Assembly (NCBI GenBank): GCA_029781095.1
Contig: JAKOXM010000166.1
Location: 1 to 40,120 of the forward strand
Source: Bacteroidota bacterium
GTDB lineage: Bacteria > Bacteroidota > Bacteroidia > Chitinophagales > Saprospiraceae
Length of the DNA: 40,120 bases
Direction: 5' to 3'
Under the pieces are notes generated by a model, which searched no databases, was not told where the DNA came from, and saw only the letters and a list, made by a program, of their open reading frames with translations. A program made the translations under genes and the position numbers. Of the stretch, positions 17,487-26,203 are shown piece after piece. Each line of letters starts with the position of its first letter. Position 1 is the first letter of the stretch.

Positions 17487-17516
17487 TTGACATAGGTTTA
17501 CCCCGAATTTTATAGT
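17487..17516 (+). promoter_or_regulatory. Sigma70-like promoter candidate for fhs
   Basis: TTGACA at 17487-17492 and TATAGT at 17511-17516, separated by 18 bp, resemble an enterobacterial promoter. The expected start would leave only a few bases of leader before the ATG at 17530. Bacteroidota promoters usually look different (TTTG and TAnnTTTG), so this may be chance. Confidence 0.25.
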
Positions 17517-17529
17517 ACAGCCTTAACCA

Positions 17530-19203
17530 ATGTATTTATCAGATCTTGAAATTGCCCAACGGGCAATAATCCGCCCTATCCAGGAAATCGCCGCCAAACT
17601 TTCCATCGATCAAAACGATCTCGAACTCTACGGAAAATACAAGGCAAAGCTCCCGCTGAAACTCATCGACGAGCAAAAAATCGCGAAAAGCAACCTGATC
17701 CTCGTAACAGCGATCAACCCGACGCCTGCAGGCGAGGGGAAAACGACCGTTTCCATCGGACTATCCGACGGACTCAACAAAATCGGAAAAAAATCCATCG
17801 TAGTACTTCGCGAACCCTCGCTCGGCCCCGTATTCGGAATGAAAGGCGGCGCGGCAGGCGGCGGCTATTCGCAGGTAATCCCGATGGTGGATATCAACCT
17901 GCATTTCACCGGCGACTTCGCAGCCATTGAAAAAGCCAACAACCTGCTGTCGGCGCTCATCGACAACAACATCCAGAACACGCGGAACAGCCTGAACATC
18001 GACCCCCGCACCGTGGTGTGGAAACGCGTGATGGACATGAACGACCGGGCCCTGCGCCATATCATCATCGGTGTCGGAGGCAGCGCCAACGGTATTCTGC
18101 GGGAAGACGGATTCAACATAACCCCCGCATCGGAAGTGATGGCAATTCTTTGTCTGTCAAAGGATTTTGACGATCTGAAGACCCGCCTCGGCAATATCTT
18201 TGTCGGCTTTACTTTCGATAAAAAACCTGTATTTGCCCGCGATTTGAAAGCCCAGGGCGCGATGGCGCTTCTGCTGAAAGACGCTATCCAGCCCAACCTT
18301 GTGCAGACGCTCGAAGGCAATCCGGCCATCCTGCACGGCGGCCCGTTTGCCAACATAGCCCAGGGTACCAACTCCATCATCGCAACCAAAACCGGACTTT
18401 CCCTGGCCGATTATGTAGTGACGGAAGCGGGCTTCGGCGCCGACCTCGGCGCCGAGAAATTTCTCGATATCAAATGTCCGTACGGCGGCCTGAAACCCAA
18501 AGCGATTGTGCTGGTGGCAACGATTCGCGCATTGCGGCACCATGGCGGCGCAAAAAAGGATGAATACAACACGCCCAACCATGGCTTTGTGGAAAAAGGG
18601 TTCGAGAACCTCGAAAAACACATCGAAAACTGCAAAAAATTCGGTTTTACGCCTGTAGTAGCCCTGAACAAATTTCCGACCGATTCCCCGGAAGAATGTG
18701 CTTTCGTGCAGGAAAAATGCGCCGCCATGGGTGTAAAGGCCGTGGTTGCCGACGGCTGGGCCAACGGCGGAAACGGCACCACAGACCTTGCACAGGCAGT
18801 TGTGGACGTGATCGGCAGCGGCCAAAACGCATACAGGCAGTTATACGACTGGAGCCTGCCCATTGAGGACAAGATCAAAACCATCGCAACCGAGATATAC
18901 GGCGCCGATTCCGTGGAATACGCAGCCAAGGCAAAAACACAGTTAAAAACCATCAAAACGCTCGGGTTTGACAACCTGCCGGTGTGCATCGCCAAAACGC
19001 AGAAATCGTTTTCGGACAACGAGACCAGGGTTGGGCGGCCACGGGGTTTCAGCATTACCGTGCGGGAATTCGAATTTGCTGCCGGCGCCGGTTTTGTCAT
19101 CCCCATCGTAGGTGACATCATGCGCATGCCGGGCCTGCCCGTCGTGCCCGCTTCTGAAGGTATGGATATCGACAATGAAGGTAATGTGACAGGCTTATCG
19201 TGA
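17530..19203 (+). CDS. fhs: Formate--tetrahydrofolate ligase
   Basis: A 557-aa ATP-dependent ligase joining formate to tetrahydrofolate to give 10-formyl-THF, feeding purine, Met and serine synthesis. The P-loop TPAGEGKTT is at 65-73, followed by REPSLGPVFGMKGGAAGGGY, the family hallmark. NLHFTGD and the C-terminal VGDIMRMPGLP are also conserved. Length matches the family. The ATG at 17530 begins the conserved N-terminal helix. Downstream, after two intergenic repeats, lie genes for an NAD-linked formate dehydrogenase, making formate the probable shared metabolite. Confidence 0.95.
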   Translation: MYLSDLEIAQRAIIRPIQEIAAKLSIDQNDLELYGKYKAKLPLKLIDEQKIAKSNLILVTAINPTPAGEGKTTVSIGLSDGLNKIGKKSIVVLREPSLGPVFGMKGGAAGGGYSQVIPMVDINLHFTGDFAAIEKANNLLSALIDNNIQNTRNSLNIDPRTVVWKRVMDMNDRALRHIIIGVGGSANGILREDGFNITPASEVMAILCLSKDFDDLKTRLGNIFVGFTFDKKPVFARDLKAQGAMALLLKDAIQPNLVQTLEGNPAILHGGPFANIAQGTNSIIATKTGLSLADYVVTEAGFGADLGAEKFLDIKCPYGGLKPKAIVLVATIRALRHHGGAKKDEYNTPNHGFVEKGFENLEKHIENCKKFGFTPVVALNKFPTDSPEECAFVQEKCAAMGVKAVVADGWANGGNGTTDLAQAVVDVIGSGQNAYRQLYDWSLPIEDKIKTIATEIYGADSVEYAAKAKTQLKTIKTLGFDNLPVCIAKTQKSFSDNETRVGRPRGFSITVREFEFAAGAGFVIPIVGDIMRMPGLPVVPASEGMDIDNEGNVTGLS

Positions 19204-19246
19204 TGAGCGTGTACATGCATTGTTCAGGAATTCCGAACAGGGAATT

Positions 19247-19309
19247 TTTCCCGCAGATCTCGCAGATATCTCGGAAAAAATCTGCGAAATCCGCGGTATC
19301 TGCGGGAAA
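19247..19309. repeat. Intergenic hairpin repeat, copy 1
   Basis: The element starts TTTCCCGCAGATCTCGCAG and ends ATCTGCGGGAAA, so its ends are inverted repeats, and it is full of GCAGAT/ATCTGCG units. It is preceded by GAACAGG like copy 2. Such GCAGAT-rich elements are widespread intergenic repeats in Bacteroidota. Its position after fhs would allow it to act as a transcript end or stability hairpin. Confidence 0.8.
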
Positions 19310-19379
19310 TTCAACCAGGAATTGCCCCATCAAAACATGAAGCATTTTCAGGGCGGCACATACTCGTGCGAACAGGATG

Positions 19380-19451
19380 TTTCCCGCAGATCTCGCAAAT
19401 CTGGCAGATATCTCGGAAAAAATCTGCGTAATCTGCGATATCTGCGGGAAA
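19380..19451. repeat. Intergenic hairpin repeat, copy 2
   Basis: This is a second, slightly longer copy of the element at 19247. It has the same TTTCCCGCAGATCTCGCA start, an internal GATATCTCGGAAAAAATCTG core, and the same TCTGCGGGAAA end. The extra length is one additional internal unit. The copies are 70 bp apart in the same orientation and both follow GAACAGG, suggesting duplication or repeated insertion into one site. The rest of the 19204-19583 gap holds only these copies and the promoter candidate. Confidence 0.8.
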
Positions 19452-19478
19452 CAACTCCTCAATCGAAATGCATCATTT

Positions 19479-19510
19479 TTTGCATAAGCCTGCATTCTCT
19501 TGTACCTTAG
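19479..19510 (+). promoter_or_regulatory. Bacteroidota-type promoter for the formate dehydrogenase genes
   Basis: TTTG at 19479-19482, a 20-nt spacer, then TACCTTAG at 19503-19510 fit the TTTG-N19/20-TAnnTTTG consensus with one mismatch. A start near 19517 would give a leader of about 65 nt before the ATG at 19584. It lies just beyond repeat copy 2. Confidence 0.45.
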
Positions 19511-19583
19511 CGGAGCCTTAATCACCGCTTTGAACCGACACTGCCACCACAGAAGCCCTTGTGTCAATTGCCAATCAGAGATT

Positions 19584-21248
19584 ATGTCTAAAAATTTAAG
19601 CGAACTGTCCGGCCGCAAAGGCCTTGCCGACAACCTATTCGAGGACCTGGGTATTGCCGCACGACAAACGGGTACGCCTTCCAGGGAAGAAATGGAGCGG
19701 CTGACCGAGGAATTTCTGGTAGGCAAGGCGAACGTATACGGTTCGGTTTCCTTTTATGATTTTCTCAAACCCGAAAACCAGGGCAAAAAGGTATATCTCT
19801 GCAATGGTAGCGCCTGCCTGACCGCAGGCACACAGCATGCGCTGGAAGCCAAAATGGCAAATCATTTTACAGCATCCGAGATCGGTACGATGTGCTGCCT
19901 CGGACGCTGCCACGAAAACAGCGCGTTCTACTACGAAGGAAAAAACTATTCCGGCGACGCCATTGGACAAATTGACGAGATAAAACGCACAAAAACCGCT
20001 GTTTCAGATCATTATCATATTGCAGCACAAGGAACTGCCGTGCTGACGGCCCCTTACCCCGACGTATCAACATACTATGCTGTTTTAAAAGACTGTCTGG
20101 GCAAGACCCGCGAGGATCTGTTGTCCGAATTGAAAGATTCGGGCCTGCGGGGCAGGGGCGGCGCCGGTTTTCCGATCGCTTTCAAACTGGAATCCTGCAA
20201 ACAAAGTCCGGGCGACACCAAATTCATCGTCTGCAACGCCGACGAGGGTGATCCCGGCGCCTATTCCGACCGCTACGTCATGGAACATCGCCCGCATGCC
20301 CTGCTGATGGGCATGATGATCGCAGGGTATATCTGCGGCTCTTCCCGGGGCGTTCTTTACATCCGGGGCGAATATCCCGAGTCGGTTGACATCATCCATA
20401 AGGCCGTAGCAGAGTTGCGCAACGCCGGGTGGCTGGGTGAAAACATCGGAGGATATGGGTTTTCGTTCGATTTCAAGGTCATAGAAGCACAGGGCGCCTA
20501 CATCTGCGGCGAAGAAACAGCCTTGTTGTCGTCTATCGAGGGCCAGCGCCCGGAGGTGCGGGTACGCCCGCCCTACCCTACCCAGCAGGGTCTGTTCAAC
20601 AAACCAACTGTAGTCAATAACGTGGAAACGCTCGCCAATCTGCCTTATGTCATGCAGCACGGCGGAAAGGCGTTCGCGGCCATCGGCACCCAAAAATCGA
20701 CCGGTACCAAACTCCTTTCCCTCGACGGGCATTTCAACAGGCCGGGCATTTACGAGGTAGATATGGGTACGCCGCTGTCAACCGTGATCTACGACCTTGG
20801 CGGCGGATTTCGCAAACCGGTGAAAGCCATGCACATCGGCGGTCCTTTGGGCGGCCTCGTGCCGGTCGATAAAATTGATTCCCTTACCGTCGACTTCGAT
20901 TCTTTTGCGAAAGAAGGCTTTTTGCTCGGCCACGCTTCCATAGTCTGTATCCCGGAAGATTTTCCCATTGTACAATATCTGGAACACCTGTTTGAATTCA
21001 CGGCGCACGAGAGTTGCGGCAAATGTTTTCCCTGCCGGCTCGGCTCGACGCGCGGATATGAAATGCTCCACAAAGCCCGCACGGATGCCTATTTCAAAGT
21101 AGACAGGTCGCTGATGGACGACCTGCTGGAAACACTGGAGATCGGCTCGCTTTGCGCCCTTGGCGGCGGACTTCCGCTTCCGGTAAAAAATGCCCTGAAA
21201 TATTTTGAAACGGAACTTGCGCCCTATTTTCAAGATAATGCCTCCTGA
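19584..21248 (+). CDS. NAD-dependent formate dehydrogenase diaphorase subunit (NuoE-NuoF fusion)
   Basis: A 554-aa protein that passes electrons from the dehydrogenase to NAD+. The N-terminal thioredoxin-like domain has a NuoE-type 2Fe-2S site, Cys73/78 and Cys105/109 (CNGSAC and CCLGRC). The rest is NuoF-like, with FMN/NADH motif GLRGRGGAGFP near 185-195 and the 4Fe-4S motif SCGKCFPC (Cys478, 481, 484) plus a later Cys in SLCALGG. The ATG at 19584 is chosen because conserved sequence starts soon after; the open frame upstream runs into promoter DNA. It is 52 bp upstream of the catalytic subunit gene, which shows it serves formate dehydrogenase rather than complex I. Confidence 0.9.
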   Translation: MSKNLSELSGRKGLADNLFEDLGIAARQTGTPSREEMERLTEEFLVGKANVYGSVSFYDFLKPENQGKKVYLCNGSACLTAGTQHALEAKMANHFTASEIGTMCCLGRCHENSAFYYEGKNYSGDAIGQIDEIKRTKTAVSDHYHIAAQGTAVLTAPYPDVSTYYAVLKDCLGKTREDLLSELKDSGLRGRGGAGFPIAFKLESCKQSPGDTKFIVCNADEGDPGAYSDRYVMEHRPHALLMGMMIAGYICGSSRGVLYIRGEYPESVDIIHKAVAELRNAGWLGENIGGYGFSFDFKVIEAQGAYICGEETALLSSIEGQRPEVRVRPPYPTQQGLFNKPTVVNNVETLANLPYVMQHGGKAFAAIGTQKSTGTKLLSLDGHFNRPGIYEVDMGTPLSTVIYDLGGGFRKPVKAMHIGGPLGGLVPVDKIDSLTVDFDSFAKEGFLLGHASIVCIPEDFPIVQYLEHLFEFTAHESCGKCFPCRLGSTRGYEMLHKARTDAYFKVDRSLMDDLLETLEIGSLCALGGGLPLPVKNALKYFETELAPYFQDNAS

Positions 21249-21300
21249 AAAAAACCTCAATATCGAAATGACGATCACGGCGAATCTAAAATAACGCATC

Positions 21301-24105
21301 ATGAGCACGAATCCTAACATCAGTGATAAATCTTCGCCGGTACAACCCGGAGGGCCTGTTGCCTTTATCAATGACAAACCGTACGCCATCGAGCCCGGCG
21401 ATACGATCCTGAAATTCGTCCGGCGGCACCTCGGCAACCAGCTCGTGCCCACGCTCTGCGATGCACCCAATCTCGAGCCCTTCGGGTCCTGCCGGGTATG
21501 CAGCGTGGATGTGGCGCTGGTACAAAACGGCCCCGCCAAAACCCAGGCATCGTGCCATACGCCCGTCATCGCCAACTCGTACATATATACGGACAGTCCG
21601 CGCATCAAAAAACTGCGCAAAAACATCATCGAACTGGTACTGACCGACCACCCGCTGGATTGCCTCACCTGTGAGGTCAACAACAACTGCGAATTGCAGA
21701 CTGTCGCTGCCCGGGTCGGTATCCGCGATGTGCGATACCCGGAAGGCAAAAATCACCTCGACCGGAAAAAAGACCTGAGTCACCCCTACATGACCTCCGA
21801 TTTCTCCAAATGTATCAACTGTTTCCGCTGCGTGCGCGCCTGCGACGAGGTGCAGGGCCAGTTGGTGCTGAGCATGGCAGGACGCGGCTTCGACAGCCAT
21901 ATCGTGAAAGGCTTTGAAAATACCTTTTTCGAATCCGATTGTGTCAGTTGCGGCGCCTGCGCACAGGCCTGCCCGACTTCCGCCATTTCGGACGTTTTTG
22001 AATCGAAATCCGTGGCAGTCGACAAAAAAGTGCGGACCGTTTGCACCTACTGCGGCGTCGGCTGCAACCTTGAAGTAGCCGTCGTGAATGACAAGGTAAA
22101 ATCTATCCAGGCGCCTTACAGCGCGGAAGTGAACCAGGGACATACCTGTTTGAAAGGCCGTTTTGCTTTTTCGTTCTATGATCACCCCGACCGCATCCGC
22201 ACCCCGTTGATCCGCCGCAACGGCACGCTGGAACCCGCAACCTGGGAAGAGGCCTATGACTTTATTGCCGAAAAACTGGTCGCAATCCGCGCAAAACACG
22301 GCCCGGACGCTATCGCAGGGATATCTTCGGCTCGCTGCACCAACGAGGAGAATTACCTGATGCAGAAATTCATCCGGGCAGTCATCGGCACCAACAACAT
22401 CGATTGCTGCGCAAGGGTGTGCCACTCCCCCACCGCACTGGGTATGCAGCGGGCCTTCGGCACCGGCGCAGCCACCAATTCGATCGAAGACCTCAAATAT
22501 ACGGATTGCATCATGGTCATCGGCGCCAACCCGACCGATGCGCACCCGGTTACAGGCGCCAAGTTGAAGCAACACGCCATGAGCGGCAAAACGACCATCG
22601 TGATCGATCCGCGCCGCACCGAACTGGCGCGCTACGCGACCTATCACCTCCCGTTGCGCCCGGGTACCAACGTGGCCCTGCTCAACATGATGTTGTACTA
22701 CATCATGACGGAAAATCTCGAAGACACGGCCTTTATCGAAAGCAGGACCGAAGGATACGAAAGTCTCCGCGACCAGATACTGAAACTGGACCTCGACGAA
22801 ATGGAAAAGGTGACCGGCGTCGACCGGGAACTGGTGCGCGCGGCAGCCATTGCCTACGCCTCGGCGCCCAACGCCATGTCGTTCCACGGACTGGGCGTAA
22901 CCGAACATACACAGGGCAGTTACACCGTGATGCTCATTTCCGACCTTGCCATGATCACCGGAAATATCGGCCGCCGCGGTGTCGGCGTCAACCCGCTCCG
23001 TGGCCAGAACAACGTGCAGGGCGCCGCCGACATGGGCTGCCAGCCGCACCAGGGCGCGGGCTACCTCGACGCCTACGATCCGGAGATCAACAAAAAGTAC
23101 GAAGCGTTTTACAACGTCAAAATTCCGCTCGGTAAAGGGTACAAAATACCCGAGATGTTCGACGCTTCCATCAACGGCAACCTGAAAGCATTGTGGCTCA
23201 TGGGTGAAGACGTAGTGCAGACAGACCCCAACACCAACAAGGTGATCGCCGCCATGGAAAACCTCGAACTCCTCGTGGTGCAGGAACTGTTTATGACAGA
23301 AACAGCCAGATACGCCACGGTCATTCTGCCCGGTGCATCTTTCCTCGAAAAAAGCGGTACCTACACCAACGGCGAACGGCGAATCCAGCGCGTGCAAAAA
23401 GTCGTGGAACCCCTGCCCGGCACCAAAAGCGACGGCCAGATCATTGTGGACATCATGAACCGCATGGGTTACCCGCAACCCGACTACGACCCCAATACCA
23501 TGCTCGAAGAAATATCCCGGATCGTGCCCTTCTTTGCCGGTGTGCGCTGGAACGAGCTCGGCGACAACGGCAAGCAATGGCCCGTACTGCCGGATGGAAC
23601 GGACACGGAAATACTTCATACAGAGACCTTTAAGCGCGGAAAGGGAAAGTTTCACCACTTCGATTTCAAGGAAAGCAAAGAGATCGAAAAAAACGGCGCG
23701 GAATATCCGTACATCATCACCACCAATCGCGAACTGGAGCATTACAACGCCGGCACCATGACCCGCCGCACACGGAATGTACAAATACTGACCGAAGATA
23801 CCCTTATGATAAACCCGGAGGACGCTGCCCGGCATTTCATTGAAGACGGCGACATGGTATGCGTTACTTCCCCGCGCGGAAAAGTGGATATCAAGGCCAA
23901 AATTACGGACGAAGTACGGCCAGGCGTGCTGAGCACCACCTTCCACTTCCCCGAAGTCATGCTGAACGTGATCACTTCAGACGAACACGACACCGAAGCC
24001 ATGTGCCCCGAGTACAAGGTCGTGGCGGTGAATATCAGGAAGAGCAAAGGGAAGTTCAAATCAGTGCCGAAAGAAGCCGTTGTACGTGCCGAAGAGATGG
24101 ATTAA
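21301..24105 (+). CDS. NAD-dependent formate dehydrogenase catalytic subunit
   Basis: A 934-aa molybdopterin enzyme oxidising formate to CO2. A NuoG-like N-terminus carries a 2Fe-2S site (Cys53, 64, 67, 85), a His-Cys 4Fe-4S site (His117, Cys121, 124, 130) and two ferredoxin clusters (Cys171/174/177/181 and 214/217/220/224). Then the bis-MGD domain begins with a 4Fe-4S site (Cys248, 251, 255, 283). The metal ligand is Cys374, in ARVCHSP, where selenoenzymes have selenocysteine; no in-frame TGA is present. The layout matches FdsA/FdhA cytoplasmic enzymes, pairing with the diaphorase gene upstream. No separate FdsD-type or accessory gene is seen nearby. Confidence 0.93.
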   Translation: MSTNPNISDKSSPVQPGGPVAFINDKPYAIEPGDTILKFVRRHLGNQLVPTLCDAPNLEPFGSCRVCSVDVALVQNGPAKTQASCHTPVIANSYIYTDSPRIKKLRKNIIELVLTDHPLDCLTCEVNNNCELQTVAARVGIRDVRYPEGKNHLDRKKDLSHPYMTSDFSKCINCFRCVRACDEVQGQLVLSMAGRGFDSHIVKGFENTFFESDCVSCGACAQACPTSAISDVFESKSVAVDKKVRTVCTYCGVGCNLEVAVVNDKVKSIQAPYSAEVNQGHTCLKGRFAFSFYDHPDRIRTPLIRRNGTLEPATWEEAYDFIAEKLVAIRAKHGPDAIAGISSARCTNEENYLMQKFIRAVIGTNNIDCCARVCHSPTALGMQRAFGTGAATNSIEDLKYTDCIMVIGANPTDAHPVTGAKLKQHAMSGKTTIVIDPRRTELARYATYHLPLRPGTNVALLNMMLYYIMTENLEDTAFIESRTEGYESLRDQILKLDLDEMEKVTGVDRELVRAAAIAYASAPNAMSFHGLGVTEHTQGSYTVMLISDLAMITGNIGRRGVGVNPLRGQNNVQGAADMGCQPHQGAGYLDAYDPEINKKYEAFYNVKIPLGKGYKIPEMFDASINGNLKALWLMGEDVVQTDPNTNKVIAAMENLELLVVQELFMTETARYATVILPGASFLEKSGTYTNGERRIQRVQKVVEPLPGTKSDGQIIVDIMNRMGYPQPDYDPNTMLEEISRIVPFFAGVRWNELGDNGKQWPVLPDGTDTEILHTETFKRGKGKFHHFDFKESKEIEKNGAEYPYIITTNRELEHYNAGTMTRRTRNVQILTEDTLMINPEDAARHFIEDGDMVCVTSPRGKVDIKAKITDEVRPGVLSTTFHFPEVMLNVITSDEHDTEAMCPEYKVVAVNIRKSKGKFKSVPKEAVVRAEEMD

Positions 24106-24140
24106 GCAGGCATTTTTCGCACCACAATGCCTCTTTTCCC

Positions 24141-24773
24141 ATGCAAAACGCCCGGCTTTCCCGTCTTTTTGGCTTGACACCGCTGGTCGGTATTTGCCTG
24201 TTCGTAGTGTTGTATGCGATAGCGGCCATCATATATCCGGGAGGTTCGAATACGGACAGGAATCAAAAAGGATTTAGCCTGTTCAGCAACTACTGGTGCG
24301 ACCTCCTGAATGACGTTGCTAAAAACGGCGACTACAACACGTCGAGACCCTTCGCGCTGGCCGCCATGATTCTGTTGTGCACCAGTCTCGCTTTCTTCTG
24401 GTATTTTCTTCCCTTGTTCATCTACACTGAACGGGAAAATCAAAAAATCATCCAGTTTTCGGGCGTCTCTTCAATGGTCACCGCAATATTTGTTTTTACA
24501 AAATACCACGACCTGATCATTAATGTTGCCGGATTTTTCGGGGCCATCGCATTTCTCGGTGCGTTTATAGGACTTTTGAAATCCAGGTGGTACCGATTGA
24601 CGGCAATGGGGATATTTTGCCTGGCCCTGTGCCTGACCAATTACTTTATTTACCGGACGCGGCAGTACGTCTCGGTCCTGCCCATCCTGCAAAAAGCCAC
24701 CTTCCTGCTGTGCCTGGGCTGGTTTTTTTTGATGGATATCCAGATATACCGGAGGCTGGAGGTAAACAAGTGA
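24141..24773 (+). CDS. Polytopic membrane protein, DUF998-like
   Basis: A 210-aa protein with about six hydrophobic helices. The loop after the first helix, YPGGSNTDRNQKGFSLFSNYWCDLL, resembles the region following helix 1 of DUF998 proteins, whose function is unknown; the match is by eye. The ATG at 24141 is chosen because the first helix begins within 15 residues; the frame upstream overlaps the formate dehydrogenase gene. It starts 35 bp after that gene and ends 20 bp before the convergent TolC gene, so it may be a passenger of the formate operon. Confidence 0.65.
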   Translation: MQNARLSRLFGLTPLVGICLFVVLYAIAAIIYPGGSNTDRNQKGFSLFSNYWCDLLNDVAKNGDYNTSRPFALAAMILLCTSLAFFWYFLPLFIYTERENQKIIQFSGVSSMVTAIFVFTKYHDLIINVAGFFGAIAFLGAFIGLLKSRWYRLTAMGIFCLALCLTNYFIYRTRQYVSVLPILQKATFLLCLGWFFLMDIQIYRRLEVNK

Positions 24774-24793
24774 GCCGGGCGTTGCGGATTCCC

Positions 24794-26161
24794 TTATTTC
24801 ACCTCTCCCCGCGCAAGCCGCATGCCCAGATCGCCCAGCAGCAGGTTATACGCGGTTTGCAGCCAGGCGTACTGTTTTTCCTGCAGCGTTGTTTCCGCAT
24901 CGATGACGCCCGACGCCAGTCCGCCGCCGCCCGAATATTTTTCCCGTGCGAGGTCGAGATTCGTCTGTGCAAGCGCAATGTCGTTTTGCCGGATCGGCAG
25001 TTGCCGCTGTGCGAGCGCATATGCCGAGCGCGCAGACTCGAACTCCAGCCGCAATTGCTGGCGCAGATCGTCGAGCCGGGCGACATTTTGTTGCTGTTTC
25101 AGGGTTAGCGGAAGGATGTGCTTTTTCAACTCCCAGCGTTCGGAAAGCGGGAGGGTCAGTTTTATAAATGCGTTGCCGTTCGAGTACCAGGAATTTGCGC
25201 CAAACAGCGGCGTTTTGTCGGAAAAATTGTTCAAGCCCAAAAACGCTCCCGCACTCAGGCCCGGGCGGAGACGCGATTTTTCGGTGGCGGTTTTCAGGCT
25301 TTGCAGTTGGTTGTCGAGTGTGATTTTTTGTAAATCCGGTCGGTTTTGTTCAGCAAGGCTGAGATCGAATTGATCATTTTCAAGACTTTCCACCCGTTTC
25401 AATATATCCCCCAGACTTTCTCCGGGTCTGAGTCCGTCGGGGTTTTCATAAGGCAGGCCCATACGAAAGAGGAGGTTTTTCCGGGCCAGGTCGCGGTTTT
25501 GCTCCGCCTGTTCGAGTCGCAACTGCGCATCGCTCAGTTGCATACGGGCCGAATTGACATCCGATGGAAGACCGGCGCCCCCCGACAGAAGTTGTTCGGC
25601 ATCTGTTAGAAATGCCCGGGCGCGTTCCAGGTTGGCTTCGAGGTAACGAATTTCCTCTTCAGCCAACAGCAGAGCGTAGTAGGCCCGGGACGCTTCCGCC
25701 GAAATATCGGCCTCTGCCTCTGCCCGGTCGTTGGCCGTGAGGCTGTTCTGAAATGCCTGTTCGCGCAACCGGGGCTTCAGCGTCGGGTCGTACAAATTTA
25801 CATTCGCCGTCAGGCCCACTGCCGCCTGCCACCAGGTGCCGAATCGAATGGTACGCGTCTCGTCGGTCGGGTTCTGCAGGTTAAATTGCCCGACCGGTAT
25901 GACGCTGGCAGGCAGGAATGGATTGACCTGGGCCTCGGCAGTCGCACTGAGTTTTACGCCTCTGCCGAGTTTTGTTTCGGCCAGACGGGAGGCGATAATC
26001 TGCTCCTCGGTCGTATACGTCTTGAGTATGGGTTTGTTCCCGCGTGCGAGCGCAAGAGCGCTGTCGAGGGTCAGGTTTTGCAGGTTTTGCGCCGTATTTT
26101 TTGCCGGGCAAAAAAAGCAGGCCATGCCGCTGACCAGGATGATTTTGAAAGTGTGATTCAT
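24794..26161 (-). CDS. TolC-family outer-membrane efflux protein
   Basis: A 455-aa protein with a signal peptide ending near KNTAQ. Two OEP domains follow, rich in long helices with repeats such as LRLEQAEQNRDLARKNLL and LALAQTNLDLAREKYSGG, as in TolC trimers that span the outer membrane and periplasm. It is the last gene of an exporter set, 42 bp after the permease gene, and would supply the outer-membrane channel. Substrate is unknown. The stop lies 20 bp from the convergent plus-strand gene. Confidence 0.88.
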   Translation of the reverse strand: MNHTFKIILVSGMACFFCPAKNTAQNLQNLTLDSALALARGNKPILKTYTTEEQIIASRLAETKLGRGVKLSATAEAQVNPFLPASVIPVGQFNLQNPTDETRTIRFGTWWQAAVGLTANVNLYDPTLKPRLREQAFQNSLTANDRAEAEADISAEASRAYYALLLAEEEIRYLEANLERARAFLTDAEQLLSGGAGLPSDVNSARMQLSDAQLRLEQAEQNRDLARKNLLFRMGLPYENPDGLRPGESLGDILKRVESLENDQFDLSLAEQNRPDLQKITLDNQLQSLKTATEKSRLRPGLSAGAFLGLNNFSDKTPLFGANSWYSNGNAFIKLTLPLSERWELKKHILPLTLKQQQNVARLDDLRQQLRLEFESARSAYALAQRQLPIRQNDIALAQTNLDLAREKYSGGGGLASGVIDAETTLQEKQYAWLQTAYNLLLGDLGMRLARGEVK

Positions 26162-26203
26162 CGTCTGAAACCTGATTTTAAAAAATAGAAACTAACAAAC
26201 CGT

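Noticed and set aside
17487-17516. Strong confidence in a sigma70 promoter before fhs
   Set aside because: The match is good by the E. coli rule, but Bacteroidota use a different consensus and the leader would be unusually short; kept only as a low-confidence feature.
19204-19583. CRISPR array
   Set aside because: Only two copies of a palindromic element with divergent length are present, with no regular spacers and no cas genes.
22411-22440. Possible selenocysteine formate dehydrogenase
   Set aside because: The metal-ligand codon is TGC (Cys374), and there is no in-frame TGA or SECIS-like hairpin need.
21286-23946. 886-codon open frame antisense to the formate dehydrogenase gene
   Set aside because: It mirrors a real gene with all expected cofactor motifs. 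Its translation is His/Phe/Val-rich low-sense sequence without recognisable domains, typical of an antisense shadow in GC-rich coding DNA.
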